Assembly (NCBI RefSeq): GCF_902686445.1
Contig: NC_062217.1
Coordinates: forward strand, 85,989,758-86,053,757
DNA from: Sciurus carolinensis
Lineage: Eukaryota; Chordata; Mammalia; Rodentia; Sciuridae
Direction of reading: 5' to 3'
DNA: 64,000 nucleotides
The translations under genes were made by a program, and so were the position numbers. The notes below the pieces were generated by a model, which was not told the origin of the DNA, did no database searches, and worked only from the letters and a program-made list of their open reading frames with translations. This document shows, one piece after another, positions 11,580 through 23,110 of this stretch (its first letter is position 1; each line of letters opens with the position of its first letter).

Positions 11580-12939
11580 GAAAATGACTTTAATTTTCAT
11601 TTCCCTAATCATTAATGATGTTGAGGATCTTTCTGCATATTTGTTTGACATCCGTCTATTTTCTTTGGTGAATTGTCTATTTAGAGTACCTGCTTTTTAA
11701 AAATTAGTTGTTTAATTGTGAGTTTTAAAAGGTTTTTATAGATTCTGGTTAAGTCCTTTTTCAGAAATTGTCCTTTTCCAGAAATATGATTTGCAAATAT
11801 TTTCTCCTGTTTTTCTGCAGTTCATCTCTTCATGTTTTCCCCCACATATTCTTTTGAAGGCCCATTTATTTTTCCCCTAAATCACTTGCTCTTCCCTAGG
11901 TTGCCTACCTCCCCGTTTCCCTGTCCTCCATGAAGATAGTATATAAATTTCTGGATGTCACTGGATTTGGGGGTATTCACTTTGTTTTTTTCTATGATGC
12001 TCCCATGCATGTAGTAAATTTGTGTTCCTTTTTACTGTTAATCTGTCTGCCGCCAGTCTATTTCATAGACTCAATTATCAGATTGTCAGAGGGTGGTGAC
12101 AAAGTATTCCCTCCCTTTCAGTTATCAGCTATATAAGCAGAAGGGGTACAGGAGAAGATGATGGGAAATTTGGGGAAATAACTAGAATCCTGTGTATTGT
12201 AAGAAATGATAAAAGGGCAGGAGGGTTGGAAATGGCCCTGGTGAATGATGTGAAAGACTTTTCCAGTCAGGAGTCCTTGGTCTCATTGACTCAGTATTAC
12301 CTTGGGAAACATAAATAACTGTTCTGGGTCTATTAGTTTTCCAGTCTTCAGCAAAGGATTAGTTTATCTCTTCATTTTATTAACAGTCACAGTGCAAAAA
12401 CTTTTAGTTTCAGTAGTCTATCAGTATTTTATGCTTTCTGACATTTGAGTCATATCTAAAAATTCTTTGCCTAACCTAATGCTGCACATATTTTCTTCTG
12501 TTTTATCCTATAAAATTTACAATTTTAAAATTTTACATTCATGACTATGATTCACTTGAATTAATTTCATGTAAGATATAAGGTATAGATCAAATTTCAT
12601 TTCTTTGTATATGAAAATCCAAATGTACCTGCACCCTTTATTGGGCACTATTTTCTCCATTGTCTTATCTTTGCACCTTGGGAAAAAAAAGTCAGCTTAC
12701 TATATTTGTGTGGATTTCTCTTGCCTCTTTTTATGTTGAATCAGTCCACATGTCATTTTAATAGTATGTGCCAAAACTACTTTCTTTCAATTGTTGTAAC
12801 TTTATATAGTAAGTCAGTCTTGAAATTAGATAATGTGTCATCCAACTTTGTTATTTCTCCAAATTCTTTTGACTACTTCTGACTTCTTTGTATTTTCTTT
12901 TTGTTAAATATAAAATTTAAAATTATTTTAAACATATAG

Positions 12940-12945
<6 letters not shown>

Positions 12946-13012
<67 letters not shown>
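12946..13012. repeat. (TG)n(TA)n compound microsatellite
   Basis: About 12 TG units are followed by about 20 uninterrupted TA units. Likely highly polymorphic. Confidence 0.98.
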
Positions 13013-13017
<5 letters not shown>

Positions 13018-13029
13018 TTTTTTATATGT

Positions 13030-13110
13030 GTGTGGTAGTACTGGGGATTGAACCCTGGGCCTCACACATGCTAGGCACATACTCAACCATGGAATCATAT
13101 CTTCAGACCA
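13030..13110 (-). repeat. ID-type SINE
   Basis: Reversed ID head (ggtagtactggggattgaaccctgggcctcacacatgctaggca...). The (TG)n(TA)n tract adjoins its tail side, a common place for microsatellites to grow. Confidence 0.75.
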
Positions 13111-13344
13111 ACTGATACATAAACATACAAAAATTGTACATATTTATGGGGTGACATGTTTTGATATGTGTATATACTGTGTAAGTTTTAGCCAAGATAA
13201 ATGTATTCTGACTTCATATAACTTTTAGAACTCAATCTCTTGATATCTAAAAAACAAACATGGGATTTTTATTGTCATTTCAATGTGTCAATAGATCAAA
13301 TTGAGTACAACTGACATCTTGAGTATTCCAATTCATGAATACGA

Positions 13345-13675
13345 TACACTTGTCCTTTGGTATTTATGTAGGACTGGTTCTAGGATTCCTGTGGATACCA
13401 AAATCTGCAGATACTCAAGTCCCTTATATAAAATGGTGTACTATTTATATAAAACCTACACATATCCTCCCTTGTACTTTAAATCATCTCTAGTTTACTT
13501 ATAGTACCTAATACAATGTAAATGTTATGTAGTTATTATTCTGTATTAGTTAGTAATAATAACAAGAAAAATTCTATAAATGTTTAGTACAGATACATTT
13601 TTGTTTCTGAATATTTTCAATCTGTGACTGTTTGAATCCATAGATGTGGAACCCACAGATATGGTGGACCATCTT
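13345..13675 (+). mobile_element. Tigger-like DNA transposon relic
   Basis: Phrases ggataccaaaatctgcagatactcaagtcccttatataaaatgg and tactttaaatcatctctag mark a small DNA transposon of the Tc1/mariner-Tigger kind. Related copies lie inverted at 21555-21763 and 61723-61909. No transposase frame remains. Confidence 0.6.
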
Positions 13676-16287
13676 TATAGCTTGCCACTCTACTTAGGAC
13701 TCCTTTGACTTATTTCATGAGTATTTTATAGTTTTCAGAATACAGATACTTAAGACATTTTATTAGATTTATGCTCAAATAATTTGTTTTTATATGTGCT
13801 ATTGTACATGACATTTAAAACTTCTATCAATTATTGTTACTATGTAAAAACCCAAAATACAATCAGGTTTTTATATCGACCTGGTTGACCTGTTTCCTGC
13901 AGTGTTGCTGAACTCTGTAGTCCTTGGGGTTTTTTTTAGATTCTCTGGAATTTTCTATGTCATGTCTTATGTGGATAGAGACAGTTTATTTTTAAATCTC
14001 TATGCTTTCAACATCTTTTCCTTACCTTAATGAACTGGCTGGTACATCCAATATGAAATAAACTGGTGAGACAGGACGTCTTGCCTTGTTTCCAACCTTA
14101 AGGGGACAACTTTCAGTCTTTCACCATTAAGTATGATGTTAGCATAGGATTTTATGACTCATGTTAAAGGAATTCCCTTCTATTCTTAGGTTCTAAGAGT
14201 TTTGATTTTTAATATCATGAATGGACTTTCAATTTTGTCAAATTATTTTTTATATCTACTGGGATGATGACATGGTTCTTCTTTTTAAATCTGTTTATAT
14301 CATGATTTATACTGATTCATTGAAAAATGCTGGGCCAGCCTTGCATTCTTGGGATGAAATCTAGTTGGTCATGATGTACTATTCTTTTTTGTTGAGAATT
14401 TTTGCATCTGTTTTCAGGATGGGTATTGTGATTTTTCTTGTAATGTCTTGGTATTTTGGTATTAGGATGATTCTGGTCTCATAAAATGAATTGGGAATGG
14501 TTTCCTCCCCATCAGTTTTCTGAAAAAGATTATGTATATTTGGTAGTAGTTCTTAGCCAAAGTTGGCAATGAAACCTTCAGAGGCTAGAGTTTTCTGTGT
14601 TGACCAGTTTTAAACTACACATTCAATTTCTTTATCACACACAAACTAATAAAGCTTTCTATTCTTCTTGAGTGAGTTGTGGCAATTTGTTTCTTTCAAG
14701 TAATCAGTTCATTTGATCTAATAGATGTTGTAGAATTTCTTGGTATAAAGAATTGTTCCTAATACCCCTTCATTATTATTTTAATGACCAATGGATATGT
14801 CCCCTCTTTCATTTCTGATATTGGCAGTTTGTGTCTTTATGGGATCAGTTTGCCTTGAAATTTATCCATCTTACTGTCCCCCACATCCCTACCCAGAGCC
14901 CCAGCTTTGATTTTTAAAATTTTCTCCATCATTTCTCTGCTTTCAGTTTCACTCATTATTCCCTCCCTTCTGCTTTCTATATATTCAATTTACTTTTACT
15001 TTTCTAGTTTTTTAAGGTAAAGACTTGAATTAAAGATTTGAGCTCTTTTTTCTTCCTTACTGTAAACATATAAGGCTGTAAATTCCCTTATAAGTGCTGC
15101 TTTAGTTGAAATGAATTATTATGTATGTTTTGTTTCCATTTTAATCAAATTCAAAAATATTCTAATTTCTAATTAGAGTTCCACTTTGACCCTGAATTAT
15201 TCAGAAGTGTCTTATTTAATTCCAAATATTTGGGGACTCCCCAATCATTCTACTTTATATTTCTTCTTTAATTAAATTATGGTCAGGGAACATGCTTATA
15301 TGATTTCTATTCTTTTAAATTTGAGGTTTATTTCATGACTGGAATATGATCTATCTTGATGAAATTCCATTATGCACTGGAGAAAGTATGTATTCTTCTG
15401 TTGTTCGGGGAGTGGTCTATAAAGTCAAGTAGATCAAGTTGACGATAATGTTATTCAGGTCTGCTATAACCTTATTGATTTTTTTTTTTTTTGTCTACTT
15501 GGTCCTAGGGATATTTCTGAGGTCTCCAGCAGAAATTGTGTATTTGTTTATTTCTCCTTTCAGTTCTTGGCTTTTACTTCACATATTTTTTTAAAACTGG
15601 AAATTGATGTTTATCCAACATATTTATTTTTAAAAGCAGCTTAAGTTTCACCACAAAATTAAGAAGGTAAAGAGATGTCTGATAAACTCCCTTCTCCCAT
15701 AGATGCATATCCTCTCCCATTATCAACATCCCTAACCAGAGTACAGTTAGGGATGCACTTGTAGTTACTTTGCAGTTTATCAATTTTATCCTCTCGTAAA
15801 AAAAAAAAAAAACAGTGTCAACATTACTGATTTTCTCTACTGTTTTTCTGTTTTCCATTTCATACCTTTTCGTTTCCTTCATTCTGCTTGTACCATTTGT
15901 TATAATTGATGAACTTACATTAACATATCATAATCATCCACCATTCATAGTTTATGTTGGGGTTCACTCTTGGTGGTATCTATCCTGTGGTTTGGATAAA
16001 TGCATATTGATATGTATCCATCATTATAATATCATACAGAGTATTTTCACTGCCCTAAAAATGATCTGTGCTCTGCCTATTCATTCTTTACCCTCAACTT
16101 CAGGTATTTTGTAGCTCTGTTGTTAGGTACACAAACACATAGGATTGTTATATTTTTTGCATTATTGAACCCATCATTGTGTTTGATCCTCTTTATCTCT
16201 GATAGTATTCATTGTTCTTAGGTCTTCTTTTTCAGATATTAATATAACTACTCTCAGTGTCTTTAGTTAGTGTTTAAAAGGAATGTT

Positions 16288-16700
16288 TTGTATTGGTTTG
16301 TTTTCCATTGGTATAATAAAATACCTGAAGCTGGGAACTTTATAAAGAAAAGCCGTTTACTTAATTCACAAGTTTTAGAGGCTGAAAGTCCAAACAGAAT
16401 TATATTGGACTTCTTAACTGTGTCATGTCATGGTAGATGGCAACATAACAGGAGTGTGTATAAGAAAGATGGATCACCTGAAGAGACAGGAAACCAAGAG
16501 AAACGAGAAAAGGATCAGTCTTACTCTTTTATAACAACCCTCTCTTGAGACCTAACCAGAGTCCCATGAAAACTACATCTGTCCTAAGGAAGTACCCCCA
16601 ATGACCCAATTACCTTGTACTGGACTATACCGCTTGCCATGTTGTACAACCTCCCAATGTTTCCACCCCAAGCTCTTTAGAGACAAACTATATAAACCAC
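16288..16700 (-). repeat. MaLR-type LTR relic
   Basis: It starts gtttgttttccattggtataataaaatacctgaagctgggaactttataaag and ends caaactatataaacc, the reverse complement of an MST/MLT1-type LTR. It is inserted in the old L1. Confidence 0.6.
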
Positions 16701-17061
16701 AGTAGTCTTCCTGTTCTTTTATTTTGGCCCTAAGACTATATATTTAACAGATTTTTTTCTAGATAGAATTCAGTCTTACCTTTCTTATTCAGTCAAAAAT
16801 ATCTGCCTTTTCATTGATGTGTTTAGACCATTCACATGTAAAAATATTATTGATACAGATGGCCTAAGTATAAAATCTTAACTGTTTTTCTGTTTATCTA
16901 TCTGTTCTTTGTTTCTCTTCACTGCACTCATATTAATTAAGCGTTTTCATTGTTCTTTTTAGCACCACTTTTCATTCATTATTTATACTTCTTTTAAAAA
17001 TCTTTTAAAAAACCTTTATGCATATTTAATCAATCAGAGGTTGCTTTCTAATATTACTATA

Positions 17062-17076
17062 CTACTTTACATTATT
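17062..17076. repeat. Target-site duplication, left copy (retrocopy)
   Basis: CTACTTTACATTATT is repeated exactly at 18471-18485 and flanks the retrocopy. Confidence 0.9.
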
Positions 17077-18470
17077 TTTTTTTTTGAACTTGTGCTTTCT
17101 TTATTACTGGGGAGGGCTCCAGGAGAGTGGTGGGCCCAGACAGATTTTTCAGTCTAGTGGGAGGAGGAGGTTGTAGCCAAGACAATCCTGGCCTCATCAG
17201 AAAACCCTAGTGTGCAGGGTGTGCTAATCCCCGCAACTGAGGAGGACTGAGGAAGCCGAGGCAGGAGGATCACAAGTTCAAGGCCAGCCTCAGCAACTTA
17301 AGGCCCAAAGCGAGTTAGTGAGATCCTGTCTCAAAATAAAAAATAAAAAGGGCTGGGAGTGCAGCTCAGTGGTAAAGCACTTCCAGGTTCAACCCCCAGA
17401 ACTCTCCCCCTGTCAAAAAAACAAAGCTAACACTAGCAGAATCTGGGTCTTCTAAATTCCTCCCCCAAGCCAGGAGGGCTGGATGGGATAAAAATGAACA
17501 AGATTTCCCCCTCCGTGAAGTCTCCTGAGCACCTCAGAAACACAATGTCCCACGGAGTGCAGCATCTTTACTCTGAAATAACTTCCTCCCAGGTTCCCCG
17601 GCCTGGTCATTGCTTTTCAGGGCTGAGAACCCAAGGACCTGCTCTAAAACACCATGGATTCCTCCTCCTAAAAACCATTTATATCTGTTCCCTTCCAGGT
17701 TCCTGGTTCAGCTAAAGTTCCATTTGTTTCACCTGAGCTACTGCCCCAGCCTCCTCCTTGACTATTTGACCTCCAGCCTTCCCTAGCATTAGAGAATTTC
17801 CCAATCATAGCTGGTCCTGCCCTCCCTGCTGAAATCCTCCACACTGCCTATGGTGCTATCAAAAGCCCTCGGTGGCATTCAAGGCCTACATGATCTGAGC
17901 CTGCCCACATTCCCGCATCAGCTCCACTGTGTGCTGTGTGCACCCTGACCACACACCAGTAGAAGACCCCGATCAAGATTAAGTGCATTGCTCCTGCCGT
18001 GAACCTCTATCCCACAGAAGGCCCCGTTTCCCCTAACCGCGGGCAGTTACATCCCTAGGGAAACCCCGTTCTGTACCGACACCTGCAGAAGCACTTAGGA
18101 GGGCGCACTGAAGAGTTCGGAAGGAGGGGGTAGGGCCAAGTAGGGCACACTCCTTTTGGGTAAAGAAAAGCCTCTTCATCTCTGCGGGAGTCCAACCTGC
18201 ACCGATCCGTCTTCTCCGAGGGCGTCTCGCCTCGCGCCCCGGCCTCTGGAAGGCACCAGAAAGAACAGCTACCACGGTCACCACGGGGCGGGGAAAGCGT
18301 TGGGCACTCGGGAGAGGGCAGAGGCCACTGGCCTAGAAGGCGGAGGGGCTTCTAGGCCAGTCTCCTGGGTCCGCCGGCCGGAATCGTGGAGGTGGCCTGA
18401 AGGTCGGAGGACCCGCGCTGGCGGAGAGAACGTTCAGCGCTGGAATCCTTCGCGCGCGGACCTGGAGCGC
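17077..18470 (-). pseudogene. Processed retrocopy of an unidentified CpG-rich transcript
   Basis: A 1.4-kb minus-strand retroposed RNA. It has exact 15-bp target duplications, a poly(A) tail (T run at 17077-17085) and AATAAA about 20 bases before the tail, in the phrase cagtaataaagaaagcac on the minus strand. The 5' third (about 18000-18470) is GC- and CpG-rich, as expected for a promoter-proximal first exon; the middle is ordinary. A plus-strand MEN SINE lies at 17212-17423, either carried in the source RNA or inserted later. The longest minus-strand frame (18033-18284, 83 codons) has no family I know, so the source could be a non-coding RNA or mostly UTR. Confidence 0.85.
17212..17423 (+). 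repeat. MEN-type composite SINE inside the retrocopy
   Basis: B1-like half (ggaagccgaggcaggaggatcacaag ... gatcctgtctcaaaataaaa), then ID half (gggctgggagtgcagctcagtggtaaagc) and a short A run. The ID half is shortened. Confidence 0.85.
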
Positions 18471-18485
18471 CTACTTTACATTATT
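18471..18485. repeat. Target-site duplication, right copy (retrocopy)
   Basis: CTACTTTACATTATT, identical to 17062-17076. It is also the left flank of the MEN SINE that follows. Confidence 0.9.
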
Positions 18486-18672
18486 AATATTATTACTGTA
18501 CTCGGACTGAACTCAGGGGCACTCTATCACTGAGCTATATGCTCCAGGCTCTTTTTACTTTTTTATTTTGAGACAGGGTCTCACTAAGTTCTGAAGAGGG
18601 CCCTGGACTTGCAATCCTCCTGCCTCAGCCTCCTGAGTAGCTGGGATTTCAGGCATGCATCATTGCACCTCG
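18486..18672 (-). repeat. MEN-type composite SINE
   Basis: Reversed ID half (aactcaggggcactctatcactgagctatatg), then reversed B1-like half (gagacagggtctcactaag ... gctgggatttcaggcatg). It is flanked by CTACTTTACATTATT (18471-18485) and the diverged CTACTTCACGTTCTT (18673-18687). Confidence 0.85.
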
Positions 18673-20230
18673 CTACTTCACGTTCTTTATGCTGTCCTTA
18701 TATTACATTTGCTTTTACATGTGCATTTATAATGCAGTTACTATTTTATCTTTGGTTAGTTGGTTATATTTTAGAGCAATTGACAACAAGAAAACATTTG
18801 TTTTACTTTCAGTTATTCTATTTCTAGTGTTCTTTATTTCTTTGTATAGATCCAGTTTTCTGTCTGGTATCTTTTTTCCTTCTGCCTATAGCCTTTCTTA
18901 TAGATTTCTTCAGAATTAGGTATTCTGAAAATGAATTCCCTAGGTTTTTGTTTTTCCAAGACACATTTTATTTCATCTTTATTTTTGAAAGATATTTTTA
19001 CTGGGTATAGAATTCTAAATTGACAAATTCTTTTTTCTTTCAGCCCTTAATGATGTCACTCCAGTTTTTTCTATCTTACATAATTTCTAACAAAAAGTAA
19101 ATTTAGTTCTTACCTTTGTTGTTATACATATGTGATTTCCCCCCTCTGACTGCCTTCAATATTTCTTTTGTCTTCTGTGCTCAGTAATATCAATATAATC
19201 TATCTAGGTATATGGGAGTTTTATGGCAGGGCTGGGTATTTATCCTGCTTTATGTTCTCTGAGCTTCTTGGATCTGTGAGTTGTTACTTTCATTAGTTTT
19301 ACAATATCCTTAGCCAGTACTTCTCTTAATTTTTCACCTGTTCCATTCTCTATCTCCTCTCCTGGGATCCCAGTTACACATATGATAGATCATTTGGTAT
19401 TTTTGCTGGAGATCTTGGGTGCTCTGTTTGTTCTTTTCGGGTTTTCTGCTCTTTGGTTTTCATTTTGGATGCTTTCAATTGACTAATGTAACCTTTAAGT
19501 TGACAGATTCTTTCCTGAACTTTATTTCATCTATGGATAATCTGGTTGAAGACATTCTTTATCTTTGTTTCTTTGTTTTTATATTTTAGCATTCTCTTTG
19601 GTACTTTCTTACAATTTCTATTTCTGTGCTGAAATTACCCATATGAATTTGTATATTGTCCATTTTTTTCATTAGTGCCTTTAGCATATTAATCATAGGT
19701 ATTTAAAATTTACTGTCAGATTATTTCAATATCTGAGTCATATTTGAGTCTGATTCTGATGATCATTTTGTCTTCTGGGTGTGAGTTGTTTTTTCTTGCC
19801 TTTTTGTATGCCTCACAACTTTTGTGTCTTGAAAGCCAGCAGTCGAGTAGGAGAGTAGATGCTGAGGTCAACAGTTTTTAGTGTCTGGTAACTGGCACAC
19901 CTTTCCTTCTGTTAGACTTTCATTGTGGGGTTTGAGTTAATCTAGTTAGTAGTTGGGCATGGTTTAAGGTTTGCAGTTGCTATGGTTACCCTTGGTGGGT
20001 TAAAGGCTTCCAGTTTCTCAGTTTTCATTCTTCCCTTTGCATGTACCTCACAGAGATCTCATTCCATTTCTTACTCTGTCCTTCCTTCTCCCAGAACTAT
20101 TCTTCTGTTACTTCCTACTTGTTATTTATCAGTCTGGAGAGGGTTCTGGTTTAGTCTTAGGCTTAGGTAGGCTTTCTGTCTCTGGGGCTTAGAGAAGGAC
20201 CTCCTAGGTGCTCCTGGATCTCTCTGGGGT

Positions 20231-21554
20231 GGGCAGCATCTCTTCATGCTCCTCTTCCAGGGATAAGGAATTTTAATTCAACTTCTTTTATTTTAATTCA
20301 GTAATGGAGGTCTCCAGTCACTTCAGTATATTAAAGCATATTCATATCACACATTGAACGAGTCAGATGTTGGGTTGACCCTTGATGCCATTAAGGAACC
20401 CCATTAATTCCTGTTTCCCTTAGTTTTTCCTTTGGACATTCAACTTGAAGAAATGTGTGTCCATTGACAGTAGTCCTAAGTGGATTGGGAAACTGGTAGA
20501 CTTCATTCTGTACTAGAAGGTTTGTCAGGCTCTTCTTATGACCAGGAGTAATCTTGTCAGTCTCTCCTCAGCACTAAAAGCTGTTGCAATGTGAAACAGA
20601 GAACATTTTAGCCACAGATTATTTTTTTTTCTGGCATATGTATAAGCCTAAAAGAATGACGACTAAAACGTATTCAAACTAGATTATAAAACTGTTTTGC
20701 TGTGAAGGAAAGATTCCTTTCTTTTTAGTACTTAGTTAATTTTTATCTGGCTTATTCTGGTAGTATCAAGGAATTTTCCTGACACTGTTCTTGGATTAAC
20801 AAATGGGCAGATGTGTGGATATTATTACTCAGTTAATTGGTTCTGTCTTTGAACTCACTTTCCAGAGATCTTCAGCCAAGAATATTACTCAAGTGAATAC
20901 TAGGGTGAGGTACATGTTACCATATGCTTTGAAGGTACAAACAGAACACGAGGTTAAAATGGCTGGCAGACAGAGCTAGTGTCTGCCTCCATGATAAAGG
21001 GCAGGCAAGTTTGCTTGTAGTCAGTTTTTAATTCTAAGCTTAGGTTTCTCTGCTGTTCCACAAACCCAGAATCTACCTGGGCTCCTTGGCATCACCCCCA
21101 CAGGACTTGGGGTGAGGAATACAAATGTGAATAGGAAAACTCATGCTGTTCCATATCCTTATATGTTTGTGATATAGTTCATTGTCCCCAACCTAATCTC
21201 CTCTGAGAGTTTCTTCCAGCACCCATGGAACTGTGTGGGTTAACTGCCTAGCTTGCAAGTAGGGTAAAATCTCAGACCCTTCATAGTTTTTGAAAATTGT
21301 TGAGCTTAAAGTTAATATGGAGGAGAAAACAATCAGAAAATAGAGGGGAAAATAATCACTTTTCATCTTGTCACTCTAAGATGATAATTTTGGAGGTAAT
21401 TTTGTTTACTGCTTTCCATTCTTGCAAATATGCTCAGCTGTCCTATCTCTGGATTCACATCCAAGGATTCAGCTGACCAGATTGAAAATATTAGGAATAA
21501 AAATTAAGTCTTTATCAAATGTGTTAAAATTCTTCTTCATGTCATTATTCCCTA
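20231..21554. other. No recognisable feature
   Basis: 1.3 kb with no supported gene, RNA or repeat. Confidence 0.4.
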
Positions 21555-21763
21555 AATAATACAGTATAGCAATTATTTACATTGCATTGTATTAGGTATT
21601 ATAAATAATCTAGAGATGATTTAAAGTATACAGGAGTATGTATGTAGGTTCTACGTAAATACTAGATCATTTTATGTAAGAGATTTGAACATCTGTGGAT
21701 TTCAGTATCTGTGGAAGGTCCTGGAACCAATCCCCATGGATACTGAGGGGTGACTATGCAATT
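21555..21763 (-). mobile_element. Tigger-like DNA transposon relic
   Basis: The reverse orientation of the family at 13345-13675: gattctagagatgatttaaag-like core and cctggaaccaatccccatggatactgaggg end. Confidence 0.6.
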
Positions 21764-22009
21764 TAAAACAAGTTTCATCTTTCATAAAAACCATATCCTG
21801 CTTTCAAAAATCAATATTATTCTGCTTATATAAGCAATTCAAGATAACTGTAGAAAATTGGAAAATTTAGAAAGAATATTTATTAGTATGCTTAATGCCC
21901 AGAGATGGAGTCCCTATCATTACATTGTATATCTGCTTTTAATATTTTATAAATTTTTTAAGAAAAATATAATATTTTTTATTCACCAAACATTGTGTCT
22001 TGTGTATAT

Positions 22010-22639
22010 TCCCATTCTGTTAAATATTGAATAGTATTTCTTGCTTTAGTATCTCATTTTCTGGATGTTCATGTTATCATAATCATCTTACAATAATTCT
22101 TTTAATCAATTTTGAAAATGATCTCTCTTTTGGTTTCTGTTCCATTCTCATATTCATGCATTCATATTCTCTCAGGATTGCACTTGTATACTAGAACTTT
22201 TCAACATTTCTATGTGGATCTTTTCTGTATTTTCAATCTTTTTGTCTCTCCATTCCTTTTCTTTTTCTCTTTTAGTTATAAATAGACACAATACCTTTAT
22301 TTTATTTATTTAGCTTTATGTTGTACTGAGGATCAAACCCAGTGCCTCTCATGTGCTAGGCAAGTGCTGTACCACTGAGCCACAGCCATAGCCCCTGTAT
22401 CTCCATTCTTCAGTCTGGATAGTTTATCTTCCAGTTTATTAGTATTTCTTCAGATAAGATTAATGTGTTTTTAAATTCATTCTTTACATTAATTATATTT
22501 TTTAGTTATTGAATTTCCATTTGAATCTTTTTCTACATATTTTAATATTTGAGGGCCAAAATATTAAATATTTTAATGTATGAATATATATATAAATTTT
22601 TACTATTTAAGTTCATTTTTAAAACAACTTTTTTTTCTT
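22010..22639 (-). repeat. Old L1 piece, left side of a nested insertion
   Basis: Worn L1 ORF1-side sequence on the minus strand (ttcttcagtctggatagtttatcttccag). It appears to resume at about 30200-31240, after the younger L1 material. An ID SINE interrupts it. Confidence 0.45.
22262..22396 (-). repeat. ID SINE with A-rich tail
   Basis: Reversed tail (ataaatagacacaatacctttattttatttattt), then reversed ID head (ggatcaaacccagtgcctctcatgtgctaggcaagtgctgtaccactgagcc). Confidence 0.85.
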
Positions 22640-22654
22640 GATAGTATTTTTTTT
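22640..22654. repeat. Target-site duplication of the full-length L1, left copy
   Basis: GATAGTATTTTTTTT, matched at 29348-29362. The exact T count is uncertain because it merges with the reversed poly(A) tail. Confidence 0.8.
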
Positions 22655-22660
22655 TCTCTT

Positions 22661-22746
22661 TTTGCTTATTTATTGTAAACATGATTCATGTTCAAGGAAA
22701 TCTTAAATCTTAAACATCTCAAATGAATATAGAAGACTAAATATCT
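22661..22746 (-). other. Putative 3'-transduced segment
   Basis: It lies between the L1's own poly(A) (22747-22758) and a second, outer poly(A) next to the target duplication. On the minus strand it contains AATAAA (22668-22673) shortly before the outer tail. This is the expected mark of read-through past the L1 polyadenylation site at the source locus. The sequence does not look like L1. Confidence 0.75.
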
Positions 22747-22942
22747 TTTTTTTCTTTTATTGTAAACAAATGGGATACATGTTGTTTCTCTATACATGGC
22801 GTAAAGGCATACCATATGTGTAATCATAAATTTACATAGGGTAATGTTGTTTGATTCATTCTGCTATTATTCCCTTCCCCCCCACCCCTTCCACCCCTCT
22901 TTTCCCTCTATACAGTCCTTCCTTCCTCCATTCTTGCCCCCC

Positions 22943-22977
22943 TCCCTAACCCTAACTCTAACCCTAACACTAACCCC
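22943..22977. repeat. Telomere-like CCCTAA repeats in the L1 3' UTR
   Basis: Five six-base units, CCCTAA CCCTAA CTCTAA CCCTAA CACTAA, sit in the pyrimidine-rich part of the L1 3' UTR. On the L1 sense strand this is TTAGGG-like. Confidence 0.95.
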
Positions 22978-23110
22978 TCCCACCCCCCATTATGTGTCAT
23001 CATCCACTTATCAGCGATATCATTCGTCCTTTGGTTTTTTGAGATTGGCTTATCTCACTTAGCATGATATTCTCCAATTTCATCCATTTGCTGCAAATGC
23101 CATAATTTTA

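Larger units (their letters stand above)
11580..20230 (-). mobile_element. Ancient L1 (L1M-like), minus strand, broken by later insertions
   Basis: Read on the minus strand, decayed L1 blocks run in order from the ORF2 3' end at the left to ORF1 and the 5' region at the right: 11580-11850, 12310-12930, 13680-16287, 16700-17061 and 18690-20230. Recognisable landmarks are the reverse-transcriptase stretch near 14270-14560, the endonuclease-side region near 16790-16860 and the ORF1 region near 18980-19560. All frames are destroyed. Intervening bases hold an unassigned block (11851-12309), a microsatellite, an ID SINE, a short L1 3' end (about 13120-13260), a DNA-transposon relic, an LTR, a retrocopy and a MEN SINE. 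That it is one element rather than two is inference. Confidence 0.6.

Noticed and set aside
18033..18284. 83-codon frame in the retrocopy as a gene
   Set aside because: No known family. Length and GC content make a chance frame likely. Kept only as part of the retrocopy.
22943..22977. Possible chromosome-end or fusion point from CCCTAA repeats
   Set aside because: Only five units, and L1 3' UTR continues on both sides.
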